DNA of 48,905 bases from Parcubacteria group bacterium (GTDB lineage: Bacteria > Patescibacteriota > Minisyncoccia > Portnoybacterales > UBA2143): positions 1 through 48,905 of the forward strand of contig NYYU01000047.1 in NCBI GenBank assembly GCA_002685955.1, given 5' to 3'. How positions within the stretch are numbered: position 1 is the stretch's first letter; each line of letters begins with the position of its first letter. Both the position numbers and the translations under genes were made by a program. The notes under the pieces are model-generated. The model searched no databases. It had not been told where the DNA came from and saw only the letters and a list, made by a program, of their open reading frames with translations. Positions 36,054 to 46,461 of the stretch are shown piece after piece.

Positions 36054-36330
36054 TTGCGGGGGCCGGATTCGAACCGGCAACCTCGAGGTTCATGCATATT
36101 AACCATTTGTTTCCGAATGGATTGGACCATACCATCTACCTAATTAATATATTAGGCAGTTCCCATTATGGCCTCTGAACCTTGTCACCTAAGGCGACCT
36201 TGGCTGCTGATTACCGAGAATTAATCCTAACGGCTTCCCAGCAGTTTAGAGAATTTTTCCACAAAATGTTACCATTCTGGGCCACAATTTAACTTATGGG
36301 CCTCGCGAGCTTCCATTGCTCCACCCCGCC
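36054..36330 (-). tRNA. Initiator tRNA-fMet(CAT) interrupted by a group I intron
   Basis: 5' exon GGCGGGGTGGAGCAATGGAAGCTCGCGAGGCCCAT; 3' exon AACCTCGAGGTTGCCGGTTCGAATCCGGCCCCCGCAA; mismatched 1:72 (G:A) as expected for an initiator. Confidence 0.88.
36091..36295 (-). other. Group I self-splicing intron (about 205 nt, tRNA type)
   Basis: 5' splice after U36 with P1 CCAU/GUGG including U-G; Q-like AATCAGCAGCCAAG; R-like GTTCAGAGGCCATAATGGG; S-like AGATGGTATGGTCCAAT; P9 hairpin CCATT...AATGG; terminal omega-G. Confidence 0.88.
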
Positions 36331-36405
36331 TCGCTATTATATATCATAAATTATCTTATGGCAAGCTTGCTTTGATGGGATAGATATAGTAAAATATAAA
36401 TAGAT

Positions 36406-36792
36406 ATGAACTTACCGGTATACTTAGCGGGATTGGTTTTAGCTAGTTTGTTAGCCAGTGTTTGTTTGGTGGCTATTTTAATTTACTTTAACCCTTTTTC
36501 ATCTGATTCTTCTGTTTTCATTTTATTCTACTTAACTTTGTTCATTAGTACGGCTGGTTTTTTTACTTTAACTGGCTGGTTGATTCGGCGTTTTTCTTTT
36601 AAAAGAAAAATTCAATTGTCAACTAACCGATTAATCCACTATTTAGAGATTTCTTTTCGCCAAGGTCTGTTTTTGGCAGTTATTTTAATCGCCGTTTTAA
36701 TCTTACAAAGTCAGCGTATTTTAGCTTGGTGGTATTTATTAATCTTAGTTAGTATTGTTGGTTCAGCTGAATGGTGGCTAGCCAGAAAATAA
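36406..36792 (+). CDS. Four-TM hypothetical membrane protein
   Basis: Hydrophobic segments throughout 128 aa; immediately upstream of pheS. Confidence 0.65.
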   Translation: MNLPVYLAGLVLASLLASVCLVAILIYFNPFSSDSSVFILFYLTLFISTAGFFTLTGWLIRRFSFKRKIQLSTNRLIHYLEISFRQGLFLAVILIAVLILQSQRILAWWYLLILVSIVGSAEWWLARK

Positions 36793-36799
36793 TTTAAAC

Positions 36800-37774
36800 A
36801 TGCTTAAACAATTAAAACAAAAAGCGATAGCAGAGATTAAGCAGGCAGGGGATTTAAATTCTTTGGAAAAAGTCTTTCGTCAGTATCTTGGTCGCAAGGG
36901 AGAGTTGACCCAAGTTTTGCGTTCCTTGAAGGATTTGTCAGCTAAAGAACGAGCCACTCAAGGCAAACTGGCTAATCAAATAAAAAAAGAAATAGAGAAT
37001 ATTTTAGAGCAAAAAAAATACAAAATACGAGATACAAAATACGAGCTACCAAAAGAGTGGCTTGATGTGACTGCGCCCGGTGTTCCTATGCCTCAAGGCC
37101 ATCTTCATCCGATTACTTTAGTCCAGCGTCAGGTTGAAGAGATTTTTCAATCAATGGGATTTACCGTGGCTAATGGTCCGGAAGTGGAAACTGATTATTA
37201 CAATTTTGATGCTTTGAATGTGCCTAAGAATCATCCGGCTCGGGATCTTTGGGATACTTTTTGGTTAAAGGATTTAGACTTGCTTTTAAGAACTCATACT
37301 TCGCCGGTGCAGGCGCGCTATATGGAAAAGAATAATCCGCCTTTGAGAATTATTGTTCCCGGTCGCTGTTATCGTCATGAGGCAACTGATGCTTCGCATG
37401 ATGTGATTTTCCATCAAGTGGAAGGATTGATGGTTGGCTCAGATGTTTCCGCCGCTAATTTTAAAGGAGTGATTGAAGAGTTTTTTAAGCAATTTTATCA
37501 TACTGATGTTAAAATTCGCTTGCGTCCCAGCTATTTTCCTTTTGTTGAACCGGGCTTTGAAGTTGATGTTAAAAGAAAAGGCAAGAACTGGCTGGAAATC
37601 ATGGGGGCGGGCATGGTTCATCCTAATGTCTTTAAAACAGTTGGGTATAAGGCAAATAATTATCAGGGATTTGCTTTTGGCATTGGCTTAGACCGTTTAG
37701 CTATGATTAAATACCAAATTGACGATATTCGCTTACTATTTACCAATGATTTAAGACTTTTAAAACAGTTCTAA
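36800..37774 (+). CDS. pheS: Phenylalanyl-tRNA synthetase alpha subunit
   Basis: GRKGELTQVLRSLKDL...HPITLVQRQVEEIFQSMGFTVANGPEVETDYYNFDALNVPKNHPARD...GFAFGIGLDRLAMIKY. Confidence 0.97.
   Translation: MLKQLKQKAIAEIKQAGDLNSLEKVFRQYLGRKGELTQVLRSLKDLSAKERATQGKLANQIKKEIENILEQKKYKIRDTKYELPKEWLDVTAPGVPMPQGHLHPITLVQRQVEEIFQSMGFTVANGPEVETDYYNFDALNVPKNHPARDLWDTFWLKDLDLLLRTHTSPVQARYMEKNNPPLRIIVPGRCYRHEATDASHDVIFHQVEGLMVGSDVSAANFKGVIEEFFKQFYHTDVKIRLRPSYFPFVEPGFEVDVKRKGKNWLEIMGAGMVHPNVFKTVGYKANNYQGFAFGIGLDRLAMIKYQIDDIRLLFTNDLRLLKQF
37018..37052 (+). repeat. Family F TACGAG-type repeat inside pheS
   Basis: atacaaaatacgagatacaaaatacgagctacca, translated KYKIRDTKYELP. Confidence 0.7.
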
Positions 37775-37776
37775 CT

Positions 37777-41660
<3,884 letters not shown>

Positions 41661-41669
41661 TCTTGAAAC

Positions 41670-41698
41670 TTGACACTGTCATAGAATTAGAATAATGT
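41670..41698 (+). promoter_or_regulatory. Putative secE-nusG-rplK promoter
   Basis: TTGACA 41670-41675, 17-bp spacer, TAATGT 41693-41698. Confidence 0.55.
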
Positions 41699-41731
41699 AA
41701 GGGCAATGCCCTTGAGGGGTTTTTTAAATAA

Positions 41732-41932
41732 ATGAAAATTAATCAATTACCTAAAAAAGCGATAAAGTTTCTTAAGGAAGTCCGTCTGGAACTAAAACGG
41801 GTCACTTGGCCTACCCGCCAAGACACCATTAAGCATACTTTGCTTGTTATTGGCTTGACTCTGGCCGTAGCAGCTTTTCTAGGCGGTCTGGACTTTTTGT
41901 TCGGTTGGTTATTAAATGAATTTATTTTGTAA
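41732..41932 (+). CDS. secE: Preprotein translocase subunit SecE
   Basis: KFLKEVRLELKRVTWPTRQDTIKHTLLVIGLTLAVAAFLGGLDFLFGWLL. Confidence 0.95.
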   Translation: MKINQLPKKAIKFLKEVRLELKRVTWPTRQDTIKHTLLVIGLTLAVAAFLGGLDFLFGWLLNEFIL

Positions 41933-42039
41933 GGGCTTGCTCTGGTCGCCCCAGGCGACCAGATAGCAAACCTTAGTCGCCTGAGGCGACTGATAATTTT
42001 GTAACTAAATTTATTTCATAAATTTAGACAAAACAAATC
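41929..42039. repeat. Family E arms with GC hairpins, followed by a family D element
   Basis: GTAAGGGCTTGC-TCTGGTCGCC-cca-GGCGACCAGA-TAGCAAACCTTA; AGTCGCC-tga-GGCGACT; GATAATTTTGTAACTAAATTTATTTCATAAATTTAGACAAAAC. Confidence 0.8.
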
Positions 42040-42582
42040 ATGCCTAAACAAATACAACAAGGGAGAAATTGGTATGTGCTCCATACATATTCTGGCTATG
42101 AAGAGGCGGTCGCCCGTAATTTAAAGCAGCGTATTGAATCAATGAATATGGAGGATAAGATTTTTAGTATTTTAGTGCCGACTGAAAAAAAGATTAAGAT
42201 TAAGAAAGGCAAGCGAGTGATTGAAGAAGAAAAAGTTTATCCTGGATATGTCTTGGTTGAAATGATTGTGACTGATGATTCTTGGTATGTAGTTAGGAAT
42301 ACTCCTCGAGTGACTGGGTTTATCGGCGCCGGGACAGTGCCCACGCCTGTTGCACCCGATGAAATTAAATCATTGCAAAAACGGATGGGCGTGGAAGAGC
42401 CTAAATACAAAATTGATGTGGTTATTGGTGATTTGGTTAAAATTATTGATGGTCCTTTTAAGGATTTTGACGGTAAGATTTCTGAAATTGATGAGAAAAA
42501 AGGCAAGATTAAAGTTTTGGTTTCTGTGTTTGGTCGAGAAACTCCAGTAGAATTAGACTTTTTACAAGTTAAAAAGATCTGA
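42040..42582 (+). CDS. nusG: Transcription termination/antitermination protein NusG
   Basis: NWYVLHTYSGYEEAVARNLKQRIES...VYPGYVLVEMIVTDDSWYVVRNTPRVTGFIG...GDLVKIIDGPFKDFDG. Confidence 0.97.
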   Translation: MPKQIQQGRNWYVLHTYSGYEEAVARNLKQRIESMNMEDKIFSILVPTEKKIKIKKGKRVIEEEKVYPGYVLVEMIVTDDSWYVVRNTPRVTGFIGAGTVPTPVAPDEIKSLQKRMGVEEPKYKIDVVIGDLVKIIDGPFKDFDGKISEIDEKKGKIKVLVSVFGRETPVELDFLQVKKI

Positions 42583-42591
42583 TGTAGCCTC

Positions 42592-42643
42592 CTGAGGCGA
42601 CTGATAATTTTATAACAAAATTTAAAATTTTGATAAAATATTC
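42592..42643. repeat. Family D element upstream of rplK
   Basis: CTGAGGCGACTGATAATTTTATAACAAAATTTAAAATTTTGATAAAAT. Confidence 0.7.
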
Positions 42644-43066
42644 ATGGCTAAGAAAATTCTAACAAATATTAAATTACAGATTCAGGCCGGTCAGGCTAAT
42701 CCGGCTCCGCCCATTGGGCCGGCTTTGGGTCAGCATGGTTTAAATATCCAGGATTTCTGTACTAAATTTAACGAGGCGACTAAAGATAAAAAGGGTGATA
42801 TTATTCCGGTGGAAATTACGGTTTACGAAGACCGGACTTTTGACTTTAAATTAAAAACCCCGCCCGCTTCTGATTTATTACGCAAGGCAGCCGGGATTAA
42901 AAAAGGTTCAGGCGAGCCTCATAAGAAAAAAGTAGGCAAAGTAACTAAGCAGCAAATTAAAGAAATTGCTGATAAAAAAATGCCTGATTTAAATGCTTTT
43001 GATTTAGAACAAGCAGAGAAGATTATAGAAGGAACTGCGAGATCAATGGGCGTAGAGGTTAAATAG
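42644..43066 (+). CDS. rplK: 50S ribosomal protein L11
   Basis: [38 protein letters not shown]. Confidence 0.97.
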   Translation: MAKKILTNIKLQIQAGQANPAPPIGPALGQHGLNIQDFCTKFNEATKDKKGDIIPVEITVYEDRTFDFKLKTPPASDLLRKAAGIKKGSGEPHKKKVGKVTKQQIKEIADKKMPDLNAFDLEQAEKIIEGTARSMGVEVK

Positions 43067-43071
43067 AGTAT

Positions 43072-43127
43072 GCCCGCCAGAGGCGAGTCCTCGATTTTGT
43101 ATCAAAATTAAAATTTTGAAAAAATCG
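43072..43127. repeat. Family D-like element after rplK
   Basis: TGCCCGCCAGAGGCGAGTCCTCGATTTTGTATCAAAATTAAAATTTTGAAAAAATCG. Confidence 0.6.
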
Positions 43128-43186
43128 GGAGGTATTGAAATAAAATAGATATTGTGATATATTTGAATGAATGAATAAGGAAAATT

Positions 43187-43208
43187 AAACAGGAGGAATC
43201 CTGTTTTT
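43187..43208 (+). terminator. Hairpin with GGAA tetraloop and T-run; loop region contains AGGAGG
   Basis: AAACAGGA-GGAA-TCCTGTTTTT. Confidence 0.6.
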
Positions 43209-43250
43209 ATGTTTTTTAACAGCAGAATATTAAGGAAGGGAGGTGGTTTC

Positions 43251-43718
43251 ATGTCTAGACCAAGTTGGGAAGAAATATTTATGGAAATAGCTGTAGTCAT
43301 GTCAAAGCGGTCGACTTGTCTAAGGCGTCAAGTGGGCGCAGACCTAGTTTTAGATAAAAAGATTCTAGGGACTGGTTATAACGGAGCTCCCTCTGGATTT
43401 GAACATTGTCTGAACATTGGATGCGAAAGAGAGAAACTAGGCATTCCGTCTGGCGAACGCCTCGAAGTTTGTCGGGGAATACACGCGGAGAATAATGCGA
43501 TTCGGCAGGCGCTCCATGCAAGAGATTCTTTGATTGGCGCAGAACTGTTTTGCACCAACTTTCCTTGTAGTGAATGCGCCAAACTTATCGCCGATGAAGG
43601 AATCAAGCGGGTAGTTTATCTGGAATCTTATAGCAGCGAGCTGGCTGAGAAGATTTTAAGAGAAGGTCATGTTAAATTCGAAAAATTCAAAGGGAAATTA
43701 GGAACGAAAGAATATTAA
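43251..43718 (+). CDS. dCMP/cytidine deaminase family protein (ComEB-like)
   Basis: RPSWEEIFMEIAVVMSKRSTCLRRQVGADLV...GIHAENNAIRQALHARDSLIGAELFCTNFPCSECAKLIADEGI; SD GGGAGGTGG just upstream of ATG 43251. Confidence 0.93.
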   Translation: MSRPSWEEIFMEIAVVMSKRSTCLRRQVGADLVLDKKILGTGYNGAPSGFEHCLNIGCEREKLGIPSGERLEVCRGIHAENNAIRQALHARDSLIGAELFCTNFPCSECAKLIADEGIKRVVYLESYSSELAEKILREGHVKFEKFKGKLGTKEY

Positions 43719-43740
43719 TGGAAAAAGGAGGTGATAAATC

Positions 43741-44091
43741 ATGACTGATCAAAAGAAAAAGAAAGATTTTAGCAGTTATACTTATGGTGAGGCTAGGACC
43801 GGAGGCGGTCAGTTAATCAAATTTACATGTGAACCCGAAGACGTGAAGAAAATTAAATCTTTTTTGGCTGAAAATGTAAGAGGCATTGATGTCCCTGTGA
43901 CTGGTCAAGTAAGCACGTCTCATGGGACGTTTGGGCAATACTCCAGATATAAAGTCGTTCAACATAAATATGCAGGCGGTGGATACGGACCATCTTGTGG
44001 GGGATGCATTGAAGTTTTGGAAATTAAAAATCCTCCTATGAGTAGACATAGAATCGTTATCTATGAGTTTTCAAACGGACACGGCGTTTGA
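43741..44091 (+). CDS. Conserved-looking hypothetical protein (116 aa)
   Basis: Strong SD AAAGGAGGTGATAAATCATG; Gly/Cys motif GGGYGPSCGGCIEVLEIKNPPMSRHRIVIYEF. Confidence 0.8.
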   Translation: MTDQKKKKDFSSYTYGEARTGGGQLIKFTCEPEDVKKIKSFLAENVRGIDVPVTGQVSTSHGTFGQYSRYKVVQHKYAGGGYGPSCGGCIEVLEIKNPPMSRHRIVIYEFSNGHGV

Positions 44092-44203
44092 ACGAGGCAT
44101 TAAGAGGCCAGACAGGGAGATAGAAAGAATTGAGGTAGTAGAGAAACAAGTTGAGAAGGGTGGAAAGAAATGGTCAGGTGTTTTTCATAAATCGCCATAT
44201 TAA
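44063..44203 (+). CDS. 46-aa ORF overlapping the end of the 116-aa gene (not in the ORF track)
   Basis: MSFQTDTAFERGIKRPDREIERIEVVEKQVEKGGKKWSGVFHKSPY*. Confidence 0.45.
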   Translation: MSFQTDTAFERGIKRPDREIERIEVVEKQVEKGGKKWSGVFHKSPY

Positions 44204-44230
44204 TTCATAAAAAAGGAGGTAAAAACATAA

Positions 44231-44268
44231 AAAAGGTCTGATTAAAAAAAAACTTAATTAGGTCTTTT
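44231..44268 (+). terminator. Terminator hairpin
   Basis: AAAAGGTCTGATTAA/TTAATTAGGTCTTTT pairs over 15 positions using three G-U pairs; followed by ATTTT. Confidence 0.7.
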
Positions 44269-44305
44269 ATTTTCCCAAAAAGCTGGTATAATAGCTTTCA
44301 GATAT

Positions 44306-45547
44306 ATGCCTAAAGATTCTCTTTCTAAAATAGATTCTAAGATCAACAATTTAATTAAACAGGAATTTACCCGTCATCAAGAGGGGTTTAATTTAATTGC
44401 TTCAGATAATTATGTTAGCTTGGCGGTGCGCGAGGCAGTCGGCAGTATTTTAAGCGCTCGTTATGCTGAAGGGTATCCGGAAAAAAGATATTATTCCGGA
44501 CAATATTTTATTGATCAAATTGAAAAAACAGCTATTCAAAGAGCTAAAAAAATATTTAAAGCCAATTATGCTAATGTCCAGCCTCATTCCGGTTCTAACG
44601 CTAATCAAGCCGCTTATTTTGCTTTATTAAAACCAGGTGACAAGATTTTATCAATGAGAATTGATCAGGGTGGTCATTTATCCCATGGCGCTTTAGTTAA
44701 TTTTTCCGGCCAATTATACAATTTTGTTTTTTACGGAGTGGATAAAAAAACAGAGCGGATTGATTACGAAGAAGTAAGCAGAATCGCTCAGAAAGAAAAA
44801 CCTAGATTAATTATAGCCGGCGCTTCCAGCTATCCGCGCCAGATTGATTTTTCTAAATTTAGTAAAATTGCCAAAGAAAACAAAGCATATTTAATGGCTG
44901 ATATTGCCCATGTAGCTGGTTTGGTGGCGGCTAAGTTACATCCTCAGCCTTTTCCATATTGTGATCTAGTTACGATGACTACTCACAAGACCTTAAGAGG
45001 GGCGCGCGGTGGTTTAATTCTTTCTAATGATAAGATTATCGCTGAGAAAATAGATAAGGCGGTTTTTCCTGGCTTGCAGGGCGGTCCTTTGCAAAATGAA
45101 ATTGCCGGCAAAGCAGTCGCCTTAAAACAAGCTAGCCAGCCAAGCTTTATTCAATATCAAAAACAGGTTATTAAAAACGCTCAAGTTTTAGCTAAAATTC
45201 TTATAGAACAAGGATTTGATTTAGTTTCAGGCGGTACGGATAACCATCTGATTTTAGTTAATCTAACCAAGCTTGATTTGACCGGCAAAAAAGCCCAAGA
45301 AGCTCTAGAAGCAGTTAATATTTATGTTAACCGTAACATAGTGCCAAATGATTCACGTTCTAAGTGGCAGACTTCAGGTATTCGTTTAGGTGCGCCGGCC
45401 GTAACTAGCAAAGGATTAAAACAAAAAGAAATTAAGCAAATTGGTCTTTTGATTGTTAAAATCCTTAATAATATTGATGATTTGAAAATCAGACAGCAAG
45501 TTAAAAACCAAGTGATTAAATTAGCTAAAAAATTTCCTGTTTTATGA
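44306..45547 (+). CDS. glyA: Serine hydroxymethyltransferase
   Basis: FNLIASDNYVSLAVREAVGSILSARYAEGYPEKRYYSGQYFID...DLVTMTTHKTLRGARGGLIL. Confidence 0.97.
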   Translation: MPKDSLSKIDSKINNLIKQEFTRHQEGFNLIASDNYVSLAVREAVGSILSARYAEGYPEKRYYSGQYFIDQIEKTAIQRAKKIFKANYANVQPHSGSNANQAAYFALLKPGDKILSMRIDQGGHLSHGALVNFSGQLYNFVFYGVDKKTERIDYEEVSRIAQKEKPRLIIAGASSYPRQIDFSKFSKIAKENKAYLMADIAHVAGLVAAKLHPQPFPYCDLVTMTTHKTLRGARGGLILSNDKIIAEKIDKAVFPGLQGGPLQNEIAGKAVALKQASQPSFIQYQKQVIKNAQVLAKILIEQGFDLVSGGTDNHLILVNLTKLDLTGKKAQEALEAVNIYVNRNIVPNDSRSKWQTSGIRLGAPAVTSKGLKQKEIKQIGLLIVKILNNIDDLKIRQQVKNQVIKLAKKFPVL

Positions 45548-46311
45548 AAATTATTAATGGCCATAAAATAGCTAATCAAGTTTTAGCTGACTTAAAGCAA
45601 GAAATTAAACTAAGAAAACTTAAGCCCTGCTTAGCTATTATTTTAATTGGTTCTGATCCAGCTTCTCAGCTCTATGTTAAACTGAAACAAGAAAAAGCAA
45701 AGCAAATAGGAGTTAAGGCGGGGCAGTATCTTTTGGCTGATAATGTTTCAGAACGAGAAGTTTTAGAAATTATCAATAAATTAAATCAGAATTCAGAAGT
45801 AAATGGTATTTTAGTTCAAATGCCTTTGCCTAAACATTTATCAAAAGATAAGATTGTGTCAGCGATTAGCTTAGCCAAAGATGTAGATGGTTTTGTAAAA
45901 AATAGTCACTTTCAGCCTCCATTTATTTTGGCCATAGAAAAAGCTTTAAAAGAAACAAGAGAAGATTTGAAAGATAAAAAGATATTAGCTTTGGTTAATT
46001 CTGATGTTTTTGGCAAGGTCTTACAAGATAAATTAGGAATTAGATATTTATTAGGCTTTAATCAAGATTTAAGCCAAGCTGATGTTGTTATTACTGCCCT
46101 AGGCAAGCCGAATATAATTAAAGGTGATATGATAAAGCAGGGCGCTATTTTAATAGATGGCGGAATCAGTCAAAAAAATGGTAAAATAGTTGGAGATATT
46201 GATAGGGAAAGCGTTCAGGAAAAAGCAAAATGGCTTTCACCCGTACCGGGCGGAGTAGGCCCCTTGACCGTAGCTTTTTTGTTCAAGAATGTTATTGGCT
46301 CCGAAAACTAA
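45544..46311 (+). CDS. folD: Methylenetetrahydrofolate dehydrogenase/cyclohydrolase
   Basis: LAIILIGSDPASQLYVKLKQEKAKQIGV...VNGILVQMPLPKHLSKDKIVSAISLAKDVDGF...SPVPGGVGPLTVAFLFKN. Confidence 0.95.
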   Translation: MKIINGHKIANQVLADLKQEIKLRKLKPCLAIILIGSDPASQLYVKLKQEKAKQIGVKAGQYLLADNVSEREVLEIINKLNQNSEVNGILVQMPLPKHLSKDKIVSAISLAKDVDGFVKNSHFQPPFILAIEKALKETREDLKDKKILALVNSDVFGKVLQDKLGIRYLLGFNQDLSQADVVITALGKPNIIKGDMIKQGAILIDGGISQKNGKIVGDIDRESVQEKAKWLSPVPGGVGPLTVAFLFKNVIGSEN

Positions 46312-46447
46312 ATTTTTTAAATCGCTTATCCCTACCCTCGCTTTACCTGCCTACCGGCAGGCAGGCTCGGGCGCGCGCCCACACCCCCGCCCGCCTACGC
46401 TACGCGAAAGCGTTGCGGGCGCGGTACGATTTAAAAAATTTGTTTTC
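46299..46447. repeat. Family A MITE-like element (149 bp) with nested CCTGCCTACCGGCAGGCAGG hairpin; supplies the folD stop codon
   Basis: CTCCGAAAACTAAATTTTTTAAATCG ... CGATTTAAAAAATTTGTTTTC. Confidence 0.9.
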
Positions 46448-46461
46448 TGCGCTCTGTATAT

